NCBI GenBank assembly: GCA_002005505.1
Contig: KV908382.1
Coordinates: forward strand, 365,064-429,063
Length of the DNA stretch: 64,000 bases
DNA from: Botryococcus braunii
Lineage: Eukaryota; Chlorophyta; Trebouxiophyceae
Direction of reading: 5' to 3'
Shown: piece after piece, positions 10,284 through 21,349 of the stretch
How positions within the stretch are numbered: position 1 is the first letter of the stretch
Layout: each line of letters opens with the position of its first letter
Program-made: the position numbers and the translations under genes
The notes under the pieces: generated by a model
The model's database searches: none
Seen by the model: only the letters and a program-made list of their open reading frames with translations
What the model was told of the DNA's origin: nothing

Positions 10284-10297
10284 GGTTATGGGCCCAC
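10284..10297 (+). promoter_or_regulatory. B1 primer-binding site for half-tRNA initiator Met
   Basis: GGTTATGGGCCCAC is the exact complement of the anticodon stem-loop segment GTGGGCCCATAACC of plant initiator tRNA-Met, rather than of a tRNA 3' end. Drosophila copia is known to use the same internal region through a cleaved tRNA. It lies immediately after the LTR. Confidence 0.85.
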
Positions 10298-10775
10298 GCC
10301 CTTCCAGCTGAGCCAAGGGCAGACAGGAGTGCATGGCATCATCGGATGCATCTGTACTGGGTTTTCCACGGACTCGCCTGACGGCAAGAAGAAGTAAAAA
10401 AGGAACAACTGGATATTCACTCAGAAGGCCTACGGACAGAGTCTTCAATATCTTGGGAAGTTTTTTTTTTTTTTTTTTTTTCCGTGAAGTGACCTGAGAT
10501 TATCACCCGTCGTCGTTGTCGTGAGACCGTCAGTAGGTCCGGGTGGTCAAGCAATTGAATTGCTGAAGAATATTTTGCATATCTTGCATATTAAGGGTAC
10601 ATGCTAGACCTCGAAAGGGTGGAATACTTGAAAGTGCTGTGGTGCACGCCGGAAGGGTATACTTAAACCAGCTGTGTCAGGCTGAACGCTGTGAGAGCAA
10701 GTGAAGTGTATGACCAGACCTTAAACTCGTTCCCAAATCAAGGTTTCTGAAAGTAATCCCAGCAGTACAGAGACT
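10298..10775 (+). other. B1 untranslated leader with short uORF and T-run
   Basis: Contains a 21-codon ORF (10331-10396, MASSDASVL...) and a homopolymer of about 22 T (10459-10481). No long coding region. C and F place larger ORFs at the equivalent position. Confidence 0.5.
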
Positions 10776-11795
10776 ATGGCAACACCAGCAGGAGGCAGCA
10801 CGGCCTCCTCAGGAGCTGGACAGTCAGGACAGACCACTGGAGGCACTGCAGCCAGCTCGTATGCATACACGATGAACTCCTCCAATCCCAAGATGTCTAC
10901 ACAGCTGAAGGCTGATCGCACTAATTTCAGTGCCTGGCGTGAAGAGCTGGAGTCTTGCGCAATGCAAAAAGGAGCAATGGGAGCGTTGGAGACAGCTATG
11001 CCTAAGACCGCAGAGAACGCAGCAGTAAAACATTTCATTTTGCAGTCTGTCCCGTCCATGTGGCACGACGAAGTCAAACAGCGGGGGAGCGCTTTTGACT
11101 TCATTCAGTGGATGGCAGACCGCTGCACTGGAGGGAAGGACAGGGAAATCAACGAGAAGTGGATCAAGGGGCTCAAACAAGGCATGGTAAAGGGAGAGAC
11201 AGTGCAAGAATGGTGCCACCGAGTCATCAGTATTGCCGCCTCCCTGGAGGCCAATAACCATCAGCTGAGCGACCGCCAGATCTGCAGGTATATGTATAAG
11301 GGACTACCTGCAGTCTTGCAGAACGACGCTTGGGCAATTACCTCCGCCAAGTCAGACCCCTACAACATGCTGGAGACGATCCTCACTGCCATTGAGAACT
11401 TGGAGTACCAGGATATCCCGCTGGCAGAGTCAGTGCAAGTCACAGCATCAGCTGCAGCAGTTATGGCAGCAGCAGCAGCAGCCGTGCCAGCTCAGGGTGG
11501 AATCCCTGGGCCTCCCCAAGGCGCTGGAGCTGCACCGGGCGCTGGAGCAGCACCAGGAGTGGGAGCTGGAGCACCTGCTGATGGTCAGGCCCCCTATGGC
11601 CCTTCTGCTCACAACGCTGGAGGCAGGGGGCGAGGGTCTGGACGTGGCAGGAGGCCAAAGGAGGAACTGGCGTGTCGCTTCTGCAACGGGACGGGACATT
11701 TCTGGAGGGATTGCCTGGAACTGAAGAGGCTGCAAGCTCTACGTGGCACAATGCAAGCTGCAAGTGCGGGCCCAGCTGCGTGGTGGGGCACTGGA
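10776..11795 (+). CDS. B1 Gag (N-terminal part of Gag-Pol, up to TRIM)
   Basis: This encodes a copia-type Gag. The start is the ATG of MATPAGGSTASSGAG. A UBN2-like capsid region (LKADRTNFSAWREELESCAM, then the SMWHDEV and GLKQGMVKGETVQEW blocks) occupies residues 40-220. An Ala/Gly-rich stretch follows, then an RGRGSGRGRR patch and the zinc knuckle CRFCNGTGHFWRDC (about residues 300-313). The frame is interrupted after residue 340 by the TRIM, with target duplication ctgga. The TRIM plus its duplication is 612 bp, so the frame is preserved on the other side. Confidence 0.9.
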
Positions 11796-11950
11796 TGTAG
11801 TGCGGAGCGGATCGGGATCTCTTGTCCCCGGTCCGGCTCGGATACATAAGCAGGCGATTATTCGTACAAGTACCTTGGTACTTTTAGCCGATCGGTTAGA
11901 GCCGCGACTCTGGGTAGAGTCGGTCGAGGGTTCGATCCCCCGGCACAACA
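11796..11950 (+). repeat. TRIM 5' LTR with tRNA-like segment
   Basis: The last 66 nt resemble a tRNA. An A-box-like TAGCCGATCGG lies at 11885-11895, an anticodon-arm-like hairpin CGACTC-loop-GAGTCG in the middle, and a B-box/T-arm GGTTCGATCCC at 11929-11939, with an A-to-B spacing of 33 nt. No matching acceptor stem was found. The repeat at 12248-12402 is the same. Confidence 0.75.
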
Positions 11951-12247
11951 TTTGGTATCGGCGATCTGGTTGATGGGCCATTTTTCATGGTAAAATCGCC
12001 TCGGGTATGAGCGCGAGGCTGAAATGGGCCCAAATCGATCGCAGGTGCTTGGTGCACGTGTTTGAGGCCCCACGGGAGTGGCCACGTGATCAGGCACAGT
12101 GCGAAGGGGGGATTCGGTGATCGGTGGCGATAATCGCGGGATGTCAGCGCGGTATATCTCTTTCCCTGGCGGCCAAGCGGGCCGTTGAGTAACGCCTAAG
12201 AGTGGTGGTGTGCGAGCGAGAACGCTCGATTCTTAGGTGGGGGGAGA

Positions 12248-12402
12248 TGTAGTGCGGAGCGGATCGGGATCTCTTGTCCCCGGTCCGGCTCGGATACATA
12301 AGCAGGCGATTATTCGTACAAGTACCTTGGTACTTTTAGCCGATCGGTTAGAGCCGCGACTCTGGGTAGAGTCGGTCGAGGGTTCGATCCCCCGGCACAA
12401 CA
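12248..12402 (+). repeat. TRIM 3' LTR
   Basis: Copy of 11796-11950, with the A-box-like segment at 12337-12347 and the B-box at 12381-12391. Confidence 0.9.
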
Positions 12403-15238
12403 CTGGAGCTCCTCAGCAACAAGCCAGCTGGTGGGATGCTGGCCAGTCCAGAGGAGGCCCTCCCGTGTCAACCTCACATCCTCCTGGATCTGTGTCCACT
12501 ATCTTCCCCTTCTTCCCAGGCTGGCATCTCCCACCACCACCTCCTCCAGGTGCTGGTGAGCCTATGTTCGTTTCGTTAAATGTGCTTACCCCTACATCTC
12601 ATGGGGCTTGCAGTACCTCGTGGCTGATAGATAGTGGTGCATCGGTGCACCTTGTAAATGATCTGTCTTTACTACACAACCCAGTCATGCATGCTCAACC
12701 CCTCCCTCTTCATTTGGCCACTTCTGATGCCAAAGGAGGGATAGTTGCAACTGGGTCTGTGTGTCTGGTCAATGCCAGACAAGAGGTGTTTTGGCTGCAT
12801 AATGTGCAGTGTGTGCCCAATGCACACACTAATCTGATTTCTGTCACAGGAGCCATTCAGGATGGAGCATCATTCCTCACTGACAGTGCAGGTGGGTACA
12901 CGACCATGAAAGGCCCAGCAGGCTGGTCTGGTAAGATAGCCAGAGAGCGAGGGCTGTTTTTTTTAGAATGGGTGTGTCCCGTCAAGAGCCAGCATGATGC
13001 GCAGCCACAGTCCAGTCCTCATGTGGCCTCGTATCATGCCAGGAAAGGGCACGTGTGTACAGATCGACTACTGTGGCATGCAAGGTTGGGGCATCCTGGG
13101 GTTAAGAGTATGACAAGGTTGGACAACGAAGACCTGGTCACTGGGATCAATGTGTCCCTTGCTCCATGCTCAGAGTGTTCTCCCCAGTGTGAGTCATGTA
13201 TACAAGGGAAACATTCTCGCCCCCCCTTTCCAGCTTCCTCTAGGCCTGCAGAGAGTGTGTTAGATAGAGTGCATGTGGACACTGTGGGTCCCATTTCACC
13301 AGCTGCAATCACGGGAGAGCGTTTTTGGGTTACTGTTGTTGATGAAAAATCCCATCTGATAGCCTCATTGGCAGTGAAGTCGAAAGAAGCCATTCCCAAG
13401 GCCCTCATTGAGCTCTTGAAGTACTGGCAGACATTTCATGAGAAAGTGGTGAAGTGTGTGAGATCTGATAGAGGGACAGAATTTCTGAATCAGCAGTTCA
13501 AAGAATTTTGTGCTCAGCAGGGCACTAAAATGGAGACCTCAGCTCCATCCACGCCTCAGCAAAATGGACTTGCTGAGCGCATGAATCGGACTCTGAAGGA
13601 GCGCACAAGGACCCTGTTGGTGCACGCTGCAGCAGACCCTTCCTTGTGGAAGGAGGCATTGGAGTCTGCCACCCTGCTGTACAACGTGGGCCCCACCACA
13701 GGCAGGCCTCTGACCCCTACTGAGATGTTCTATGGGGTAAAGCCTGATGTTGCTTCCTTGCGCACATGGGGCTGTGTGGCACATGTTCACATTCCCCCAG
13801 GTCAGCGGTCTGTATTTGGACCAAAGACCATTCCAGGCATGTTCACTGGGTATTGCCCACAGTCCAAGGCCTATAGAGTGTACGTAGGCAATGGTGTATG
13901 GAAAGAGAGCAGGGATGTTACATTCCTTGAGCATTTGAGAGGAGGGGAGAGAGTGGGTATGTCTAAGGTGCAACCTGGATCCTCTCAATGGCTCTCAGGA
14001 GCGTCCTTGCAGGGCAGGGGAGGCAATTCCAATGTCCCCAGCTCACCAACAGCCATTCCCGTGAATTTTTGGGAAGCAGAGGATGACCCAGTGGTGGAGT
14101 GCAAGCCCACTGGATCTCCTGCTACCACTGCCAGCTCTCCAGAGGATCACAGCAGGCTGAGGAGCTCAGTCGGACCTGTGGCTGGAGCCCCCAGCAGCCA
14201 AGATGGTTCCCCTGCCACTTCAGAGACCTCACAGCAGTCATGGTCAGTGCTGGGCCATCTTCAAAATTTAGCTCGGGGGGGTGCTGAAGCGCACTCGCAG
14301 CTGGACAAACTGCAGAAGATGCAGGAGGGGGTCAGGTTCCAGGGGAAGTCTCAACATAGACTTCCCCCAGGAACCACCCTCACAAGGGATCAGCGTTATG
14401 AACAGCGCCAGGCTAGGAGGGACTCAGTAGGGGTCCCCATGCATGACCCTGGCTCAGGCCAGGTACTTGTGAGTGAGCCACCCTCGGTAGGTCTCCCTGA
14501 TTTGCAGAGGCAGGTTGAGACAGGGGAGGCTATGCTTGGAGAAGATGTTAGCGAGAAGAGTAGTGGGCTAGAAGTGCCAGCAGCAGGGGAAGCACGTAGC
14601 CAAGTTGAGCTGGGAACCAGTCATGCTTATGGGGTGCAGCCTGACACAGTAGGCGCAGCTCAGGAAAGTCAGAGTAGTGTACCTAGGTGTGAGTCCAGGA
14701 GAGAGAGAGAGCTGCTGCTTCCACCTGCATTGAGAAAGGTGAGAGATTGTAATGGTGGAGCGCATGAGTCTGGCAGTTCAAGAGAGAGAGTTGGGGAGGG
14801 CTCTGGCAGTTCTGGCTGTACTGCAGGATCTCAACATAAGGTACAAAATGTACCTTATTCTGGGAACCAGGATCAGAGGAATATAAAAGACAACAGTCCC
14901 AGGAGTGCTGACAGTACTGCAGAGTCTCAGCATAAGGTACAAAATGTACCTTATGTCAAGCTGGGAAAGGTTCACGTGCCATCTAACCTGAGGGAAGCCC
15001 AATGCTCCCCTCAGTGGGATTTTTGGCAACAAGCAATGAGGGAAGAGATGGATTCCCTTGATACCCATGAGGTTCTAGAGTATGTGGACAGACCACATGG
15101 ACAAAAAGTTATTCCTGTCCATTGGATATTCTCCACTAAAATTGATGCACATGGGAATGTTACTCGCTTTAAAGCGAGGTTAGTTGCCCAAGGGTGTAGA
15201 CAGATCCCTGGGATAGATGTTGGGGAGGTATTTGCACC
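12403..15238 (+). CDS. B1 Gag-Pol middle part: protease, integrase, start of RT (split by C)
   Basis: This continues the B1 polyprotein after the TRIM. Order: protease WLIDSGASVHLVND (about nt 12621-12662); GAG-pre-integrase and zinc block (HARLGHPG...CSPQCESCIQGK, 13075-13210); integrase core with HVDTVGP (13272), SDRGTEF (13467) and AERMNRTLKERTR (13577). A long Ser/Gln-rich spacer follows (about 13950-14960), then the RT start (WDFWQQAMREEMDSLDTHE, VHWIFSTKIDAHG, FKARLVAQG). It is cut at VFAP by copia C and resumes at 22378. The spacer holds two copies of a QHKVQNVPY segment whose DNA forms short hairpins (14836-14861, 14933-14958). The start here is the end of the TRIM, not an initiation codon. 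Confidence 0.92.
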
Positions 15239-15929
15239 TGAAATATTCTGGGCTTGGCGTATCCTGCATGGTGGCGGCACGGAGGGTGTTAGACGATGTC
15301 CTCCTACTTGTGCGTTGTTAAGTAGGCACGGACATATACAAGTCAAGGACTGGTTAGCAACTGATTGATAGACACCCGGAGTGCCACTATAGTTCCAACC
15401 AAGTGTTACAATATCTCTCATCTCTCCTAACAAGGTGACGCAGTTCAAACACGCCTAACCTGCTCTCACCCAGGTCGTGTTCATTACTTTGTCCGATGAG
15501 CTAAACTCAACTCTATATGTCTAACATGTTCTAACAATGTTCATCTGAGTGCTAAATCCAGGAATACAATAAGGATTAAGTCACCTGCATGGTGGCGGCA
15601 CGGAGGGTGTTAGACGATGTCCTCCTACTTGTGCGTTGTTAAGTAGGCACGGACATATACAAGTCAAGGACTGGTTAGCAACTGATTGATAGACACCCGG
15701 AGTGCCACTATAGTTCCAACCAAGTGCCTTCCCTATCCGTGCTTGCCCCATATGCCTCCTTTCTACAAACGTGTCTGTAACTTGCGTTATGATAGTCTTC
15801 GTTCAAATGCATGTATTGCCTGGCAGAACTCAGGGTTCTGCCTCTCTTTCCTAATTGGTATTGTCTTCATACGGAGACTTGCCATTATTACTCCTCTGAG
15901 GGAAAGGCATAAAATTAATTAACACAACA
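15239..15929 (-). repeat. C 3' LTR (691 bp) with duplicated leader
   Basis: On the minus strand it starts TGTTGTGTTAATTAA and ends AGAATATTTCA. Unit1 is 15726-15585. The spacer 15584-15406 starts GTGACTTAATCC and ends TGTAA exactly at the junction. Unit2 is 15405-15264, and U5 is 15263-15239. Both units end CATGCAG. Confidence 0.93.
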
Positions 15930-15947
15930 CTTCCCCTTGCCTTTACC

Positions 15948-18900
15948 TCACAGAAACTTGGCCAGTCCCAGTGAGTTACGATGTCCCAGAAACACTTGTC
16001 TAACTAGTGGTTTGGTAAAAATGTCAGCCACATTTCTAGCAGATTGAATGTACTTGAATTCAACCTGCCCCTTTGCAATAGCTTCACGTGCGAAATGACA
16101 GCTAATTGCAATATGCTTTGTGTGTTTGGAGTACACCGGATTCCTCAGGTGGTTTATACACCCTTGGTTGTCACAATGAATCTTCACTATCCACGGTAAC
16201 ACTCCAATTTCCTCCAGGAAACCTCTCAGCCAATTTGCTTCCTTCACAACAGCACTTGCTGCCATGAATTCAGCCTCCACTGTTGAAGTGGCAACAGCAG
16301 ATTGCTTTTTACTTCCCCACACTACTGCTCCTCCAAACACAGTGAGGACAAAGCCAGTGGTAGAGAAGCGATGATCCTGATCACCTCCATAGTCGGCATC
16401 CACATAGCCTTCTAGCTCTATCTCCCCCCCTCCGAGAGTTAGAACCAAATCTCGGGTTCCTTTCAGATACTTCAACACACGGATGGCTTCATTCCAATGT
16501 GCTGTGGTGGGAGATATGCGATAACGAGACAATACACCTACTGCCTGAGCTATATCGGGACGTGTGGTGTTGGCTATATACAGAAGAGACCCTACTAACT
16601 CACAGTAACGGTGACCTGGAGGTAGTGGACTGCCAGCACCAATGCTGTCGCTCCCATCTCTCGGTGCAGGCCTTTGGGACATTACGAAATCTTTTGTCAT
16701 GGGAGTATCAGGTCCCACTGACTCAAGATCCAAGCCAAATTTCTCTACAAGTGCATCGATTTTAGGGATGCAACTCAGGGTGATCAGCCCTTTATCTCTA
16801 TCTCTCATCACTTGACATCCCAAGAAATCCTTCACTTCCCCAAGATCATGGATGGTGAATTCTTTCTTGAGAAGTCCCTTCACTCTCTCGATTTCTGACA
16901 TGCCCTTGGAAACTATCAGAAGATCATCAACATAGATCAGCACATAGGACTTTCCTCCATCAGTAGAGCATCTCACATACACTCCCGCATCACTCTTGCA
17001 CACCTCATACCCCATGACTTCAAGTTTGTCATTCAGGGTTTTGTGCCAGGCACGTGGAGCCTGCTTCAGGCCATACAACGCCTTTCTCAATCGGCACACA
17101 ATATTCTTATCACCATTCTCAAAGCCAGGAGGTTGCGTTACATATACTTCCTCCTCGAGCTCACCATTCAGAAAGGCGGTCTTAACGTCCACCTGATGAA
17201 TTTCACAGCCCTCTCTTGCAGCAACAGCAAGCAGAGCTCTTCTAGCTCCATAGCTACTAGTAGGAGCAAAGACCTCCATCACATCCACTCCAGGGATTTG
17301 TCTGCATCCCTGTGCCACTAATCTGGCCTTGAATCTCACAACATTGCCATGTGCATCCATTTTCACTGAAAATATCCAGTGAACTGGAATAACCTTATGT
17401 CCACGAGGTCTCGGAACATACTCCATGACCTCATGAGTATCTAGAGAATTTTGCTCTTCCTGCATAGCTGCCTTCCAGTATTCCCACTGGGGAGACATCT
17501 GTGCTTCTCTCAAATTAGAGGGAACGTGAATTTTCCCAAATCTGACACCTGTGTGCTTTTCCTCTGAATTGCCTGATTTTCTCTCACTTTGTCCAGAACC
17601 CACTACTCTTCCACTGACACTCGCTGAGTTACACATCACAGGCTCTCCAGTAGAAGTAGAATGCTCTCTCATAGCACGCTCTCGCTTGGACTCACACTTG
17701 GCTTTGCACAAGTTACTCTGCTCATCCCTCACATCATCCTCCCATGCACAGGTACCTCTCGGACAGTCTTTGTAATTTGGAATCCCTTCACATTGTCCAG
17801 ACTTCCGATTCACCTCCTCAGACACACTCTGACATGCCTGCAAGAGTTCAGACTCTTCAGGTCTCTCACAAGCAACATCGGGATATGGCAGAGTGTCTGC
17901 ATACTTCCCCTGATTTATGTGATCCACATGCCTCTCAGACCGACTGCATGTCACTGTTGGGAGTGACCTCACATCTCTGACATCACTCTCCCAGGCACAG
18001 GTACCTCTCAGTGAGCACTTGTAATTTGGTCTGTCTCCACAATGTCTGTGCTCCTGATTCACCTCCTCCTCTCGTCCCTTACATGGAGTCAAGGATGCAG
18101 ATCCTGTCTCCCGCTCACAATCATGTTTGGCTGGTGCAGAGAAAGCATATGATGCTTCCTCTGACCGGTGGCTGCCACCACAGTCCCGTCCAGGAGTGCT
18201 CTGACTGGACGGGTTGCCAGAAGAACTCTGCATGGTCACATCTCTTACATTTCTCTCAGTCACTGAACAAGACCCACCCATACTGCTCAGCTCCCCGGGA
18301 CCATTTGCAGCTTTGCATGTAGCTGCCCCCCTCACTGCACTCACATGCAATTCATGCCCCTCATGTGAATCACCCTCTAGCTGCACTTCCCCTGGTCCCT
18401 GTGACAGAGAGTCACATTCAGTCAACCCCTCTCGCTCTCTGCTCTCTCCCTTCTCCTGTGGCAGCAGGAGGTCTTTGGCGGCAGTGCGTTGTTCGTGTCG
18501 TTGAGCCCGGGTCAGGCCATCCAATTGGTGGTTGCGGCAATCAGACCTAGTTGGTCTGAGGACCTCCTGGGCTCGCTCCATCTGCGGTCGAAGGTGGGAG
18601 TCCTGTCTCACTCCTCTGGCTAAGTCCTGTACTGCCTCCAGGGTTTGATCCATCTCCACTGGGTCACACAGTCTTCTGGATTCAGGCTCGGGCTCAGCCT
18701 CACTGGGGGGTCCTGTGACAGGCTGTGTGGGGAGGTTGCTGGAGGCTGGCAGGTACTCAGGCTCACTGTGTGGGTCATCAAGATCTGTCTCAAGGCTGAT
18801 GTTGGTTGTGCCAGGGGAGGTGCCGGGAAAGACTGGGGGAGTGTCACTTGCAGAGGGCTCAGGACACAGAAACTCTGTAGACTGTGTTGAGGAAACGCTC

Positions 18901-19120
18901 ATGCCAACCCGAGAGGCTCCCCTGAGGTGCTCCACGAAAACCACATCTCTGCTCTCCTTCCAGATACCCCCTCCCACATAGATCCGATAGGCTTTGGAGG
19001 AGGCTGAGTAACCAGTAAGCATCCCTGGCACAGTTTTAGGGGAAAACACAGAGCGCTGGACATCAGGAATGTGCACAAAGGCCAAGCAACCCAGGTACGC
19101 AGTGGGGTTACATTTGGTTT
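15948..19120 (-). CDS. C Pol, C-terminal part: integrase end, spacer, RT, RNase H
   Basis: Minus-strand frame joining the integrase tail (GCLAFVHIPDVQRSVFSPKT) to reverse transcriptase and RNase H. The RT has FKARLVAQGCRQIPGVD, KTAFLNGELEEEVYV, LYGLKQAPRAWH and the catalytic YVDDLL (near 16920-16935). The RNase H has VDADYGGD, STVEAEFMA and CDNQGC, and the frame ends at 15948 after RNVADIFTKPL. Between integrase and RT is a spacer of over 400 residues. It includes a Cys-rich motif present twice (PNYK..., RGTCAWE, DVRD) at about 18080-17965 and 17825-17725. A 1-nt deletion near 19095 (TWG became TWV) separates it from the upstream frame. Start given at the frameshift, not an ATG. Confidence 0.9.
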
Positions 19121-21349
19121 GTAGCCAAAAAATAATTCTGATGGCGTGCGGTCCCTCCCGGTACTGGGACCCATGTTCAGTAGGGTGCATGCAGTTTCCA
19201 GGGCCTCCTTCCACAACGTTGGACTGGCAGCTGCAAAAGCCAGAAGAGTCCTGGTACGTTCCTTGAGGGTGCGATTGGCTCTTTCAGCCGCTCCATTCTG
19301 TTGCGGGGTGTAAGGAGCTGAGGTCTCCAATTTAGTCCCCTGGGATGCACAAAATTCTTTGAACGTGGCATTCAGAAATTCAGTTCCACGGTCACACCGG
19401 ACACACTTCACTTTGGTTTTCTTCTGGGTCTGCCAGTATAGAATGAGGTCCCTCACAGCAGCACTGATGGCATCTTTGGACTTCACAGGCAGGACCGCCT
19501 TTAACTGAGATGACTCATCCAAAGCAGTCACCCAGTAACGTTCACCAGTTACTGCAGCAGGAAAAATGGGGCCCACAGTGTCAATATGTACTCTGTCAAG
19601 TGGTTCAACAGCTGGTCTACTGCTTATTCCAAATGGAGGCCGAGACGTCTTTCCCTCAATACATGCTTCACAGTAGACTGGACAATTGGAGCAGGGACAT
19701 AGGGATGTATCAAGTCCCGAGACCAGGTCCTCATTGGTTAGGCGCTGCATCCATGTTTCACCTGGATGTCCCATTCTGCTATGCCAGAGGTATCGTCTGG
19801 CACAGTTGTGTGAGTTTTGGGTGGGGGTTTTGGACTTCACAGCAGCTGAAATTCTTCTGTGGTTAACACTGGGACTCAGAGCTACAACTTGATGAATATA
19901 AAATAGCCCTTTCTCTGCACTGATCCGAGACCTCCAGCTGTTTGGACCACAGACTTCAGTGAACGCTCCAACATCATCTGTGCGAAAGACTGCCCCATCC
20001 CGCAATGCTGCAGATACTGACAGTATGTTTGAGGTTGCAGAAGGAACACACTGAACATGATGTATCCACAGGGGAACTCCCACTCGACTGAGGATGCAGA
20101 CAGAGCCTGATGCTACAATTCCTCCAGTGGCATCTGAAGTGGCCAGATGTAATGGGATGGGTTTGGCATGCACAGTTGGATTATGTAGTAGGGTCACATC
20201 ATTCACCAGATGTACAGATGCTCCACTGTCCACCAGCCAGGATTGCAGAGACGAATTTCTGACAGGAGTCTTCAGGATGTTGAGGGAAATTATGTATGGC
20301 ATACCTCCAGGTGGTGGAGGTGGGGGAGCTGGGGGTTGGAACCATGCCGGAAAGGCATCCAGTCCAGGGTGCGCCAGCTGGGCTGCAGGAGGGTGTGGGC
20401 CACCCATATGTGGAGGTCCCTGTGGCCACATTCCCTGCAATTGTTGGACCGCTGCCACTACGTTCCGTTGGGTCTCCTCGTCCCGCTTCCTCTTTCGACA
20501 GTCCCTCCAGTAATGCCCCTTCTTATTGCAGTAGTTGCAGATGCCCTTAGTCTCGGACTTGGCCTCAGAGACAGTTGGTTGGGCCTGCTGATGGACTGCA
20601 CTGGCAGCTGGTGGGGTATTGGCTCCACTGGAGCCTTGTCCAAGAGCCAAAACCCTTGGTTGGCGAGGAGCATATTCATCAAAACCCACTGCAGCTGCTG
20701 TGTTGCGCAGAAGTCCAGCCAGCTTCTCCAGGGGTTGTGCTGCAGCAGTTGTGATCATTCCTGGCTCTTTAGCTGCATCAGGCAAGCCCTGCACAATCTG
20801 GGTTGCAACGTGTGCATCCAGTAGAGCATGGTTGTTCCTGTCAAGGCATGCCTTCAGGTTGATCATTCTGTTGACATATTGCGAAATCGTCTCGTCATGT
20901 TTCATTCCCTGGCTCATTTCTTGGAGCCAATCTGCATTGGCCTCGATATTATATCCACCAATAAACTTTCTGCAGATGAACTCATATGCATCATAAGCAG
21001 AGGGCAGATTAGACAGAGGTCCCAGCCATTCCTCTGGGACTGACTCATAAATCAGTAACATTGCGGCTGCGTCATGTGCTGTACCAGGCATAGCCTCCAG
21101 GATGGCAGGCAAAGACCCTTTTGACTCATTTGCTGCCAAAAATGCATTCTTCCAAACAATAATATTTGTCCCCCGTTCCTTCAGTTTTATGTGTACCTTG
21201 ACATTTGTTGGGATAATCTTGGGCAGCTCATCTCCGCTGCCTCTTGAGGTGCTGGGAGTACACGGTTCTCTGATGGGTGTGGATGAGGCTGGTTCACTGC
21301 TTGACGTTGATGCTCCACTAGCTGATGATCCTTTCTTCTTGGAAGTCAT
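19090..21349 (-). CDS. C Gag-Pol, N-terminal part: Gag, zinc knuckle, protease, integrase core
   Basis: The start is the ATG at 21349 (MTSKKKGSSASGAS). It overlaps the stop of the leader ORF as ATGA. The copia capsid spans about residues 45-230. The zinc knuckle CNYCNKKGHYWRDC is at about 270-283, and the protease WLVDSGASVHLVND at about 371-384. The GAG-pre-integrase block has HSRMGHPG and CPVYCEACIEGK (520-566). The integrase core has HIDTVGP (588), RCDRGTEF (650) and AERANRTLKERTR (690). The true frame ends at the frameshift near 19095; residues beyond are out of frame down to a stop at 18899. The family function is particle assembly, processing and cDNA integration. Confidence 0.9.

Larger units (their letters stand above)
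11796..12402 (+). mobile_element. TRIM: 607-bp terminal-repeat retrotransposon in miniature
   Basis: Two apparently identical 155-bp direct repeats (11796-11950 and 12248-12402) flank a 297-bp non-coding interior. The repeats start TGTAGTGCGG and end GCACAACA. Just after the first comes TTTGGTATCGGCGA, a primer site like those of A1 and D1. GGTGGGGGGAGA precedes the second. The exact target duplication is ctgga (11791-11795 and 12403-12407). It has no protein-coding capacity, so it must use enzymes from other elements, plausibly the gypsy families sharing the primer site. Confidence 0.93.

Noticed and set aside
11885..11950. A genuine tRNA gene
   Set aside because: A- and B-box-like motifs exist, but there is no pairing acceptor stem, the anticodon loop has the wrong length, and it lies inside both LTRs of a TRIM.
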